Shown here piece after piece: positions 22,342 through 34,030 of a stretch of 64,000 bases of DNA (position 1 is its first letter; the number at the start of each line of letters is the position of its first letter). The position numbers and the translations under genes were made by a program. Source of the stretch: Melampsora larici-populina 98AG31. Its lineage: Eukaryota; Basidiomycota; Pucciniomycetes; Pucciniales; Melampsoraceae. The stretch spans positions 2,406,735 to 2,470,734 of the forward strand of contig NW_006768767.1 of NCBI RefSeq assembly GCF_000204055.1, given 5' to 3'. The notes beneath the pieces were generated by a model. That model was given only the letters and a program-made list of their open reading frames with translations, did not search any database and was not told where the DNA came from.

Positions 22342-23617
22342 CTGATTCTTGTGGAGTTGCAGTCAAAAATTAAATATCGCAAGGTCGATTTTTCTGGACC
22401 TTCAAAACTTCTGGCTTAGAAAATGAGTCAATGGTAATGTTGAGTCTCCATAAACTTCACTTGGTTCATAAGATCTCTGAAGCCATAAAGATACAGAAGT
22501 TCTAGGCACATCTGCGCCTTATCCATTTCGCACACGTCGGAGGAAAAGTTCAAGTTGAAACCCTGGTAGTCATTCCAGACAAGACTCGAGACAAATACAT
22601 AATCAGTGAAGGTTTCATCAAGTTTCGATTGGCTCAGCTGATCCTGATTTCATGCATCCATTCAAAGAGATAAAGCATGAACAACAAACCAACCACTGGG
22701 GAACTTGAAGGTACCCTAATGATTCTGTACTTTCAATTTCAGCGGACGTGCTGCAAGAATTCAAAAATGGGTGCAAATCTTTCACAGGCACCAGAGGATA
22801 CCGGCGGTTCGAAGGACTTGGTTCAGATTGAAGTCAAAACTGGTGGGCGCAGGGTTTTTCTGGGAAGAGGCGCATGATTCTAGGCTTACTTTGAAAGTGT
22901 GATGAGGCATGAGTAAGGCAACAATCCCCGGCAGGGTATTGAAGAGCCCCAGGTACCATCAGGCTCTTCAATGAGTAATTGGGCTTTCCAGTGTACGAGA
23001 AACTCAACCTTGTTTCTTTTGTTCAACGCTGTTCATCCAATCAAAACAAACAATCCCAATCCTTTCTTAAGAAGCGAAGTTCTTTTTGTGAAGAAGAAAA
23101 CATCATAAAATGCAATTGCAAAAAAAGAAAAAAGAAAAAAAAACTATGTATAAAACAACATCTTGAATCACACAAACAAATCAAAACAAATCATCAAAAA
23201 CAACAACAACAATCACTAACCAACCAATACTCCAACATATATGTTTCAATAAACGTAAATGATCCTTTCAAAACCTTGATGAAACTTTTAACAAATTCAA
23301 AGAAAAAGAAAACATACAATTGATTTTATTTCTCTTGAGATTTTTCGATTTCTTCTGTTAATCTGTTACTTCAACTACTCATTATAAAGAGAAAAAGAGT
23401 CAAAAGAAGATAAGAGATAAAGAGAGACACATGTAAATGACGAGAAGAGATAGGATATTTGATAACAAATGAAACCAAATCCAAAAAAAGATCAATGATT
23501 CGTTTATAATTGATTCGATCATACCAAAGACAATACTTAAAGACATTTCTGAATTTCTGAATCGCTACTCTGCTTTAAGGATAAACTTTCTATAAAAATC
23601 ACCAAAAAAATAAAACA
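22342..23617. other. Intergenic region
   Basis: The promoter side of copy B (to about 22600, duplicated upstream of copy A) and the 3' flank of the acyl-CoA synthetase. ORFs at 22677-22877 and 22979-23323 have Lys/Gln runs and no recognisable domain. I see no further gene. Confidence 0.45.
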
Positions 23618-26406
23618 TCAGATATCCTAAAATATAAGAAAAGATGAATGGGAAACAAGGGAAAAGGAGAACGACTAACTTTAACTTCATCTTGATAACG
23701 ATTCAAGATCTCACGTCTATTTAATTTTTGAGCAGCAGTTACACATCCATTTTCAGGTGTCCATTCATCAGCAGATAAAATCACACATTGAATCATCTAA
23801 TATCAAAAATCCACCAATTCAAAAAGAGTAAGTCAATATGAAATCATTTTAAAAAAATGAAAAAATATGCATAAAGAAACAAAGATAAAAAGATAACGGA
23901 CCTCAAGAGGTTTGAACCCAGCTTTTTTTCCCATCTCATTCAACTCCTTCAAAATCACTTCTTTAACTTTCTCATCCGAACAAAGTAATCCAAACTCTTT
24001 CCCACCACCTAATCCAATCTCCTTACACAAAACATCTAAATTCTTTTCATGTGGTAAAACGATGGCCATCGGTCTATTAGCATTCGAATCGGCATGTACA
24101 CATAAATTGTTCACTAATGAACATGATTTGTAAATCGATTCTAATTTTTCTAATGCAATATATTCACCACCTGCTAATTTAATTAAATTCTTCTTTCTAT
24201 CAATAATTGCCAATGCTTTGTTTCGTTTTCATGATCAGAAAAAGAAAAATGCAAGGTCAGTATTAAAAAAATAAACTTTGTAAATCCAGAAATCAAAATA
24301 AATAAGTCTAACTCACTACCATCAGGATTCCATTGAGCAATATCACCAGTCTTAAACCAACCATCTTCAGTAATACTTTCTTTTGTAACATCTTCACGTT
24401 TGAAATATCCTTTAGTAACCGAAGGACCTCTGATCCAAACTTCACCTTGTTGAAGTGGTGTATTAGTTGAAAAATATCCTGCATCAGGTACATCTACCAA
24501 TTTAACTTCAATAGAAGGTACAGGTGCACCAACGGCTCCATATTGCATATAATCGGGTGGTAAGATCGCACACATTCCACACGATTCTGTTAAGCCGTAT
24601 CCTTGAAGTACAGTGACCAATGCATTCGAAAGGAATTCTTGAGTTTCACGTGAAAGTGCTGCACCTCCTGAAAGTGCATAACGTAATCGACCACCAGTTT
24701 GTTCTCGAACTTGTTTAAACACTACTGTATCCATCAATCCACCCACAAATGGAAGTGGACTCTTCTTGAGGAACATAGCTCCATTGAAAACTCGCTCTTT
24801 AAGCTTGCCACCTGCTTTTACCTTACTTAAAATCCCTTTACGAATCAATTCCCAAACAGCAGGTACACCGACCATGACAGTAGGCTTGAAGGCTTTGATA
24901 TCCCCCACACAGTTTCGTACAGATGCATCGGTCAAAGTCTTCACAGCCCCATATCCCATGACGACACCCATGGAAATGCAACTGAGTTCAACAATAAATT
25001 CGAGAATATGCTAGAGTAAATCATGAATTGTCAGTATGAACAGACAAAAATGGTTTTGATGAGCGAAATCGACAAACCGCCAAAGGAAGATAAGCTAGCA
25101 AGGCATCCTTGGGGTCTAGGAAATCACCAAGTAAAGTATGTACCCCACCAACTAAAAGTAGAAATATGCGCGATTAGTTACCATTATCAGGAAAAGGCAT
25201 AAATCCGTAAAATCGACTTAATCACTTACTCGAGGCAATCAAATTGGTATGAGTGATCAAAACACCCTTAGGTTTACCAGTACTTCCACTAGTATACATA
25301 ATGCAAGCGATGTCCTCTGGATCTGCCTTTACAGTCGGATGTTCGTTCTTGGTACCAAGTTCACGTAATTCATCATACGACAAAACTCTGACATCCGGTC
25401 TTAATTCTTGAATCTTTGACATGGCTTTCTCGTTCGATTCACCATCATAAATCACATACTTCAAGGTAGGTGTTTTGTCAATCACAGATGCAAGAGTAGT
25501 GAGTAAGTTTGAATTGGTGAATAGTCCCACTACATCGGGTTCGTTGATTGAATGTTCAAGTCCTTCTACACCAAGCGAGTCATATGCGGTAGCAAATGTA
25601 ATGGCCTGACGTCCACAAGCTGAGCCAGACAAGGTGTTCCAGAAGATGATCAATAAGACATCAAAAAATACCATCATGGGACAAGCTAAATCTTACCATT
25701 CGCCATGATCTGCCAAGCGGGCTTGGTAGAAGAATAAATGTTGAATTTGTGTTCCTTTGTCAATCCCAACTCTGCCAAACCGTTAGAGATCACGGAAGCT
25801 TCCTCCAAAAACTGCTTAAAGGTCCAATACTTGTAATCGCTCAATTCATAAAACTCCCATACTTTATCCTCTGTAATTTCTTTGCCACCAATCACTTTAG
25901 TAACCTTCTTCACTTCTTTGTGAACCTTGATAATATCACGCCATCCAACCGCGTTAGCAGTCGGGAATGTTTTAGCAGCATGTTCGAGAACATCAGGTAA
26001 GGTGGTGATTCCAGCTGCCGGTGAAGTGACGAGTTCATGGGTAGACTTGTATGACCTTCGAATTTTAGTTTCACCAACTGGGACTGAGTCACCGATCTCA
26101 ATTGAAGCAGGTCCTTGAGACATCTCGAGAGGTTCTGAATCGAAAACTACGATCAAACTACAAAAGTTAGATTATCAAAAAAGAAAATGTTTGAACTTTA
26201 AGACACAGAAAAGAAGATTATTAGGATCTCAATTTACCTGGAACTCGATTAGGCCGAGGTGGGGGCTTAGGAATTGACGGGTCTAGAGAAGAAGCAAAGC
26301 TAGAAGCTAGATAGGCCATTCCACCCATTGCAGAACCAATAGCAAGTGTGACCGAACGTGGATTTTCGGCAAAGATGTTGGTATCGGAAGATGTAAAATT
26401 AGACAT
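23618..26406 (-). CDS. Long-chain acyl-CoA synthetase (fatty acid-CoA ligase)
   Basis: Eight exons on the minus strand: 26406-26238, 26146-25697, 25619-25230, 25151-25078, 25010-24317, 24215-23902, 23796-23680, 23626-23618. All phases agree, giving 682 residues, the usual eukaryotic ACSL/Faa length. It activates fatty acids with ATP and CoA via an acyl-adenylate. Motifs: P-loop YTSGSTGKPKGV (about residue 320), YGLTES (about 500), GEVWIRGPSVTKGYF, DGWFKTGDI, and the fatty-acid/AMP signature DRKKNLIKLAGGEYIALEKL. The N terminus has a short Gly/Ala-rich hydrophobic stretch (LAIGSAMGGMAYLASSFA) that may anchor it to a membrane. The last exon would code only Asp-Ile-stop; the alternative is read-through into the intron after NRYQDEVK, so the exact C terminus is unsure. 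Homology to Faa1/Faa4-type enzymes is clear; which isoform is not. Confidence 0.9.
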
Positions 26407-28170
26407 TATCAGTAAATTGTGATTCGGAGTTTTTTCAAGGTTTCACAAATGAAAGAGAATATTATTTTTGGACAGACCAAAAGAAACAAGGATTATAAAC
26501 TTGAGTTATTAAGTAGTCAGTTCAGGAAAGTTTGATTTGACAGGGTGACCGAAGAGGAGAAAAGGGGATTAGATGTGTTTTATGGACACACACAGTTCTG
26601 AGTTTTATCTGATCAGAAAACCAGACCATCAGGAGTCCTTTGAGAAAAGGAGCCTGGCAAAAGCAAGGAGTTGAAAGTCGAGGTGTGAAATCAAAACTCC
26701 ATCATGCTGCTCAACTTGCACATATCAGATCAGATATTAGGGGCTGGAAGCGACCACAGAGTAGGAGCAAAGTACGATGGTCCAGCGAGTAGATCACATC
26801 GCAGGCTACTTCCAGCATGGTAATCGATGCTGCTGAGAATATCGAGGATAACAAACGGGTACAAAACAATCGGAACCGTTGAAAGATGCAGAGCATCATC
26901 TCATGTTTGTTGTGTTTCCAATGCTGCGATATCAACGAGACCCGCTGCAGTGGACGGTGGACCTTCAGCACAAGCTGTTTCGAAAACTTGAATGGACAAG
27001 CCAGACCATCAATTCATAAGAAAAGAGAGGCAACGTCTCGAAGGACCCAATCAAAGCTACTGATCGACTTATATATATAGCCGTTGACCAATTGAAGCGG
27101 AAGGTGGGCCGTTCAAGCAGGGATGATGATCGATGAAAATCGGCAATATACCCCATTTTAAGCTCGCGATCGATAAAGATGCAAGTTAAGTTTAGTGAAT
27201 GAGTACAGTAACTATTCAGATATAGTTCAGGAACCTGAACATTCGCCTTTCTATGTTTGAAATCGACCAGGTTGAATAGCTTTGACTTTGAAGATGCAGT
27301 AGTATTGAGCCTCTTTGAAGACTTGATCAACTTGCGAGGTAAAACCACTCCCCCATCAAACAGGCGGAGAGGACAAAGTCGCGAATCGAGAAATAGAGAT
27401 AGATGAGTTGAACTTCGAATTATGTAAAACTACTCACGCTGATGGAGAAGTTGAGTGATTGGTGAGATGATAGGTTGGATTGGTTCGATTGGTTTATATA
27501 GAGTCAAACTCAAAGTGATGTCACAGAATAACACTCGAATAATCAAGTACCGAGTGGATCATACTTCATCCGACCGGTACACTCTCACCCTGTGCGTCAT
27601 ACTGTCGTTCTCGAAAAGTTTGTCCGAGTGTTCCCGCTAAGCTGCTCGAGTTTTGCGGGCAAACTTGGACAAGCTTTTCGAAAACAACAGTACCACGTCA
27701 GATATTCAGCATCGAGGAGCATAGCCACCAGACCTCGACTGCGACTTGTCATACAGGTATTGGTCATATTTGTATTTTCCCTTCAGGAAGAGCACCAAGC
27801 AACAGCCAGCCTGAAACAGTCTGGCAACCTGCTCCGCAATCCTACGCCTGCCATCTTATTCCATACTCATCCTATTGTGTGATACATACCTGTGCTAGAG
27901 ATGATTTGATGGATTGGGATCAAATGTGTTACACAGTTGCTCAAAGCTTCAAAAAAAAGTGATCCAGATAACCCCAAAGGACCTGGAGCAGTTGACTAAT
28001 GGAGTTGCACAGCTGGCCTATGGTGGTTTATTTTGTTGGTGGATTTTTTTTTCTGGATCACAACCTGGAAGTGTCCAATACACCTTACATGACTCTTATG
28101 TCTGTTGACAGTCCAGGGTTGTCAGTGGCAATGCTCTTAGGTAAACAGTAGATTTGTTCAGAAGTCTCGA
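26407..28170. other. Intergenic region with a small hairpin element
   Basis: Upstream region of the acyl-CoA synthetase. No supported ORF. It includes the hairpin at 27600-27692 described separately. A pyrimidine-rich segment precedes the ATG at 26406. The rest looks like AT-rich spacer up to the left terminus of the KDZ element. Confidence 0.4.
27600..27692. repeat. 93-bp hairpin (MITE-like)
   Basis: The left arm TACTGTCGTTCTCGAAAAG continues with TTTGTCC...CCCGC and is matched by the complement of the right arm over about 38 bp with few mismatches, around a short loop. The compact palindrome with no ORF is typical of a very small non-autonomous DNA element. It lies upstream of the acyl-CoA synthetase gene. 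Confidence 0.6.
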
Positions 28171-28201
28171 AGGGCTGTGGGAGGATGCGAGCCGGCTCGC
28201 A
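28171..28201. repeat. Left terminal inverted repeat of the KDZ element
   Basis: About 31 bp, ending in the perfect palindrome GCGAGCCGGCTCGC. A second GC-rich repeat (GCGAGCGCGAGCCGCGC) follows immediately inside. Confidence 0.6.
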
Positions 28202-28418
28202 TTTTGCGAGCGCGAGCCGCGCACAGTCCGACGCTTTGGTTTTATGAAATTGAATTTGACTTGCCCACGTCCACATCTATCACAAGTGTCCCAATTGGTC
28301 ACTGTACATAATGTGTCCGCTTTCTCCAGTTTCAGCTCCTTCCAGTGCGGAATACATTTGCATCTCTCTCACACTTCCGATCCTTCCTGCCAATACTCCA
28401 TATACTCACTCCATCGTC

Positions 28419-30671
28419 ATGCTAGTCCAAGACCTGATGGCCATGCTGAACGAGTTGGACCCCGATTTGTACGCAACCTTGACCTTGAGCCAGCTTACGA
28501 AGTTTGCCACCCTCGCCGCCGATTTCTTCCAGCGTACCAATGGCGCATTTGTCACTTCGCCAAATCACGCGCCGTATGAGTTCCTTAGCCAATGCCTTGA
28601 GGCAGGCCAGGCAGATGCCAAGTGGGGTCATCTATGGCACATCGCTTACAACGCCATTCCGGCGTGCCATTATGATACGACCTGTTTTCAAGAGCAAGGT
28701 ATTCCCTCGCCTCATCGAACAAAAATCTCAATCATAATAGCCGAAAACTTCTTCAAACCACCCACCAGCACTTGTTTCTCTTGCACTAACTCCAAGACCG
28801 GCGCACCCATTACCCTCGAGCGTCGCAAACCCAAGTTTGGTTATTTATTTGACATAGCTGGCATTCAGACCGTCCAATATACCAATTTTTATTGTCGACG
28901 TCAGTGGTTTCATTCTTGACAAACAGCGCATTAAAATCAATTAATACGCCTTCATTCCACGGTCCATGTAGATTGCAACACCACTTACACACCCAGTTAT
29001 TACAGTAGCCAGGACCAACGCGAGTATTACACCGTAGCGGAAGGACAACCTGAGAATCATTTTCAAGTAACACAGCATTATTTTATGACCCACCGCCTGG
29101 CCGATCACTTCAACCACATCCAGAACTTAGCCATGTAAGCCATTTCATTTATCATATAGTATTGAAAGGGATGAATATTCAATCGGTGCTTTAGAGTATC
29201 TATATACAATCTAGTGAATTCGTACAATCAAAGTCACGCCAACGTTAAGAAGATGTACCAAAATAATTTCAACAAAGGTCGTTACACTCGCAGACTGAGT
29301 GCAAACGTGTGCTCTCTCGGTCTCGATATCCATCGCCTGATGGAGGTCTACAAGATTCGTGGGGTACGATTAACAGGCAATTCAAAAGGATCTGACGACA
29401 AGAGGTTTGAATTGGCAATGCTGCATCATTACGAATGGAAGAAGTTAGAGGGAAGCGCGTACGCTGCGCATGTTTGCTCAACGTGTACTGAGGTCACCAT
29501 TGACGAAGAAACTGGTACGGGGAAAAGTAAGTGGCAAATTATCAATGTTTGATCGAGATGTGAAAGTGACTAATCAAAATCATAGTAATGCGATCTATGG
29601 TCACGGACGGCATTACCCTTGGTATTTGGAGTTGCAGCGCATCTCAAGAACAACTGACCGCCCTCGATCCCAATAACACTGCCGTATGTTGCACCAAGCC
29701 TCTGGCCAAAGTCAACCAACGTTATTGTCCAACGCACATGATACTATTGCACGACATTTGCCACGCCCAGCCTTGCATGAACAAAGCTATTGACGGTACC
29801 AAAACATGTCAGCTCGAAGAACATATTGCCGCCAACAAGACCTTCAAAGATCGAAACACATTGCTATTTGGCCTTCCTCGTCGATTCAATAGGCCCCATG
29901 CGAATCTTCACATGGACCCTAGTGAACTACTAGAGCCAGAGACCGGCGAGGTAGTTCTCTCAGAGGAGGATCGGATGTATTCAGAGGTCGAAGAGAGAGC
30001 CCACGAGGGTGCTCGCGATGGAGGAGCCAGTGCAGACGCCACTGCAGAAAGCGCAGGACGCAAAAAAAGAATCCTGATGTCGCGTGTCCGCACGCACAAC
30101 GAGCAACTAGCGTTGACAACATGTGGCATTATAGTAGGGAGGAAGACTTTTTTCAAATCCGAATCCGTTCCAAAAGTGAAGGTGAGTCACGCTACTCTCC
30201 AAATCATCCATAACCGAACGTGGTACTAACATCCAGACCTAGGAGTTCATACGCGAGGTATTCACGGACAACATGCCGGAAGTGATTTTTTATGACAACG
30301 CATGTGGACTGTATTCTCACATTTGTTCTAACCCTAGTGACGCAGAGGCTTTCAAGAATACTATGTTACCTGTGGATACATTTCACATCAAATCCCACAA
30401 GGAGTTGCACACTACGTGTCGCCTCAACAATGACCCCCATCTTTTTCCTGAGTTGAAGAAGCCCGATGGTGGCTGGAGGTTCAACGCCTCTGCTGCCGAA
30501 ATAACCAATGCCTGGTTTGGTCGATTTGACGCCATGTGCCAAAATATGGGTCACGTCAGATACAATTTTTTTTTAGACGAAATGATCCGGCTCCACAATG
30601 ACCGCTTGTTGGTAAAGTTAGAGGGTCGACCAAATGTTACATTTATTGGCAACTTTGACATGTCGCCATAG
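28419..30671 (+). CDS. KDZ-superfamily transposase with Cys clusters
   Basis: Five exons, 28419-28899, 28972-29134, 29195-29526, 29586-30181 and 30243-30671, give 666 residues with phases agreeing. The N-terminal part has paired Cys clusters (CFSCTNSKTGAPITL, later FYCRHCNTTY), and a second cluster follows the first catalytic block (CCTKPLAKVNQRYCPTH, CHAQPCMNKA). These resemble the CxC5/CxC6 zinc-binding modules associated with KDZ transposases. A likely DDE triad is visible: Asp in MVTDGITLGI (about 331), Asp in IFYDNACGLY (about 541) and Glu in SAAEITNAWFG (about 610). It would cut and rejoin element ends. Start: ATG 28419 is preferred; an in-frame ATG at 28311 would add a Pro/Ser-rich segment. 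The frame has no stop, so the enzyme may be functional. The family call is strong; the subfamily is less sure. Confidence 0.82.
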
Positions 30672-31334
30672 TTGTTGTAATTTACCCTGGTATTTCCCTC
30701 TCAGTCTTCCGCGCGGTGTCTACGTCTACGTTTCCTTTCTACCTTTGCTTTAATCACACATCTTGTTCCAATTGATTTTATCTCATATATTTTAATGAAT
30801 CATGTCCATATTGAGACTGCCACGTACAGACATGGATGGATCAACATAAATATATACACATACACAAACTTATTATGAAATGAACAACAAAGGTCTCTTC
30901 TCTTATACTCTTACATTTCAGCCATTGCTGTTTCATGACTACATAAGTTTCAAGAATATATAAGCCAGTACTGATGTGGTTCAATCTGAGCTCCGATCAA
31001 CAGTCACATCTTGAAATAATTCTGGAAATCATTAAAATGTATCCTGCTTGACACACATAACCACCAGTGAGAAGCTACAAAATTTTTGTTGCTTAGGGTT
31101 TCATCTACTTCACGTAATAAACAGGAATTTTGTAGTTTGTAGATTGTTTGTGATCGACCATTATTTTAACTTTAAGTAAAAACAATATGTGATCGAGATA
31201 GAAATCAAAAGCGGTCTAACAACAATGGAACAATTAAGAATGTGAATGATTTCATAAGCGGTCTGAAGTAATAAAAAAAAGAGTGAAAACAAAAAAACAA
31301 ATAAAAATATGTAGTATGTTGTTATTTATTATAC
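30672..31334. other. Convergent spacer inside the KDZ element
   Basis: About 660 bp of AT-rich DNA between the stop codons of the transposase and the alpha-kinase-like gene. No ORF is supported. It must hold the 3' UTRs and polyadenylation signals of both genes. Confidence 0.5.
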
Positions 31335-33198
31335 CTATGGACTATTCAGATACAATATTTCCAACCAATCCCCAGCGCCTCTCCCTTGAAAAGTTTTTAA
31401 CTTTCTTAGTCCTAGATGTTCACAAATTTTATTGCACACATGTTGTTCGCGAAAGTGTAAAAAGGCCCGATCAATTCTGGCTTTCATCCCCGCGCTCTCG
31501 TCGTAGTGTGGGGGTTTCCTAAACAATAAGAGCGAGTCTTGCGTGAGACGTGTTACGTTTATGGACTGAGGATTTTGAACCGCTCACCCTTTGGTAAACA
31601 AAACTAAATTGCTTAATTGGCCATGCTCGTCACAATCAAGGCCAGCAAACAATGTTTGACCTCCAGTAACCTCATACGTATAATGAAACCAAGCGTATAA
31701 GTGATCAGTCCATGTTTGCTTCTCAGTGGGAAGGGCATGGAAGTCATACTCCCAGATGTAACGGTGAGTAGATTTTGGGTCTGTTTTGCCCTCACATATG
31801 AACCATCGGGCTTGATCAAACAGACTCCTTGCAGTCTGCATAACATACATAGTTGGAATCTATCGAGCAAGGTTATTGTTCACGTGAATAATAGTTATCA
31901 AGAGTTGGAACTCATGATAAAGTGAACTCACTTTCAATGATAAAGATTCAGAATACATCTGACGGTGCATATCGTTTGCACATCCTTGGTTGCGCTCCTT
32001 CCTGCGTTTGTGAATCAGGATTGATTGCTGAAACGCGCCCAACATCATCAATGCAAACCTGTTGCTCTGAGCACGCTCAAAACAATGGGCCCTGCTATCT
32101 CGATCATCCCACAATAGACTATGTTTTATTATATACTTGCCATGTAGCTCTTCGTGTTCGTCTATGCAAATGCTTCTAGCCGCCCAAAACGCGGTGTCTC
32201 TAGCAGGCAACTGAAAATTGTGCTTGACTTGGAATAACACGGTATCTTTCAAGAAATTCACCCACTCGTAAGGATTGTAAGGTGGATAACGTTGATCAAA
32301 TACCTTGGGGAACAAGCAGTATACACAACCTTGAAGCCTATCGCTGATATCTTCGATAGTATAGTAGTATAGAACTCTTTCATTTCTTGATGAGGCTGTG
32401 TCTATAATTAATAGATCAGGACGTATTGAATTAAATATAGCCGGGCAGGTATTCAGTCTAACTTATCAGCTTTTTTATGAGTATAGGACCCTACTAACCT
32501 AATGAACTATCTGGATCCACCTGATTATCTGATTAACCAGCGTGCGTCAATCGGCTGGTCAGTTAATTTTGAACTCGTAGCTCGTAGCATTGAAAAAATC
32601 CTCTATTACCTGATTCGTCATCTTCCACAGTTCTCGACGTGGCTGTTGTATCAATTAATAATTGTTCATCAAATCATGAACAAAAGGAAAATGCATTAGG
32701 TTTAGTAGTCATTATAACCTAAGATGTTAGGCGAATAGGAAACCATTTACCTTCAGAGTTATCGTGATCACCTTGATTATCTAAAACATTCCCTGGTCAG
32801 TTTGAAGTTTATGAAGAATGATACGTAACATTATATGTTGTTGTAAATCCGTACCTGATTCTTCGAGATCCGCTTCATTAACGTGATCATCCGCGGTTTT
32901 TGAATAGGCAGTCTCACCGTGATCGATAACATGATCATGAACATTTTCAACTCGATGACGAAGGACGTGATTGCCTACGATGCCTAGATTTTCACCATCA
33001 CCATCAAATTCAGTTAACTTCACAAGTTCTTATTAAATGCAGCAGGGAGATACCTGAGGCCAATTCGTTTTTGTCCATTTCATTTATGTGATCGGTGTGA
33101 CCAGGCAAGGACTTGGAGACCTCAACTTCTTTGTTGCTATTGGTTGGGTTTGCCCTGTCATTGGATGGAACACGAGGCAGTTTCGAAGACGGAGGCAT
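31335..33198 (-). CDS. Divergent alpha-kinase-like protein (KDZ cargo)
   Basis: Seven exons on the minus strand: 33198-33054, 33028-32855, 32780-32751, 32642-32610, 32401-31932, 31859-31588, 31518-31335. All junctions agree in phase, giving 435 residues. Residues 1-130 are acidic and His/Asp-rich and built from several small exons that all begin in the same phase. From about 150 the sequence follows an alpha-kinase (eEF2-kinase/myosin heavy-chain kinase type) plan: an N-lobe Lys in GKYIIKHS, then AWFHYTYEVTGGQTLFAGL, and the zinc-site block HVCNKICEHLGL. The canonical DLQG and TDPQI metal/ATP motifs are not recognisable (GLDCDEHGQLSN instead), so it may be a pseudokinase or a rust-specific subgroup. 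It lies downstream of the cysteine-rich gene in the same orientation. Alpha-kinase kinship is by eye and moderately sure. Confidence 0.65.
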
Positions 33199-34030
33199 TG
33201 AATATACCAATGGGAGATAGTTCAAGTAATCAAAGTAGAATTGCGTGAAAATATATCAATGATGAGAGTACTAACAATTAAGATGAAGAAGGAAATAAAT
33301 ACCACTCCAAAAATTGCGACATCTATCTCTTATCATTTATCACAGTTGGAAACCTTTGATCAAATGTGACCCGCTAGCTTATGTCGCTTATATCGCGAGC
33401 GTATTTCATCTATGTTGCACATGTGTGTCTACATTTTCAATTCACAAATGGCCAATGAAATATGGAAATAAATACCATTCCAAATGCGATATGTATCACG
33501 CACGTTATACGCGATCAGTAATCAAAGGTGGACTCGCTAGCTTGTTTCGCAAGCATATTTGTTGCTGCTAAATTGACAATTATACTCAACCAGTGGAAGA
33601 GTATAAATGTAAATTTGTGTAAATGTGTATGACATAATATAAGGAGATGTCATCACCTTTTGCTCGCTACACTATGTGTCGATCATTATTTTTCTCGGTT
33701 TTGACAAGGCAAGGGATTTGAAGTTTGGGAGATAGCGAGCAAAGATCCTCGTTCATTGCGTTATATTTATAGTCAACATAAACGCTATGTTAGTGTCCGT
33801 GTTGTATTTACAAAATTAATCAAATAGTGAAACTACCAGGTGACCATGAACATCAATGAATAAGAGATAGTGAAATAAGAGAAAGTGACCGACCACATAC
33901 ACTTAATGTAGAGCAATAACAGACACATTGAAGTGGATACATGGAATGGGGTAGAGTATTTAACATCACAAACAAGAACAACATAAACAGATAGAATATA
34001 ATGACATTAACAAAAAGACTGAAAGCCCTA
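33199..34030. other. Spacer between the two KDZ cargo genes
   Basis: About 830 bp between the start of the alpha-kinase-like gene and the stop of the cysteine-rich gene. Two short stretches near 33360-33420 and 33520-33560 repeat the theme CGCTAGCTTRTNTCGC and look like small local duplications. No gene supported. Confidence 0.4.

Noticed and set aside
22979..23323. 114-codon Lys/Gln-rich ORF
   Set aside because: Low-complexity A-rich DNA upstream of no recognisable domain; probably spacer.
23618..26406. Peptide synthetase or luciferase-like identity for the adenylating enzyme
   Set aside because: Length, the ACSL-type fatty-acid signature and the LALEKLE end fit long-chain acyl-CoA synthetases better.
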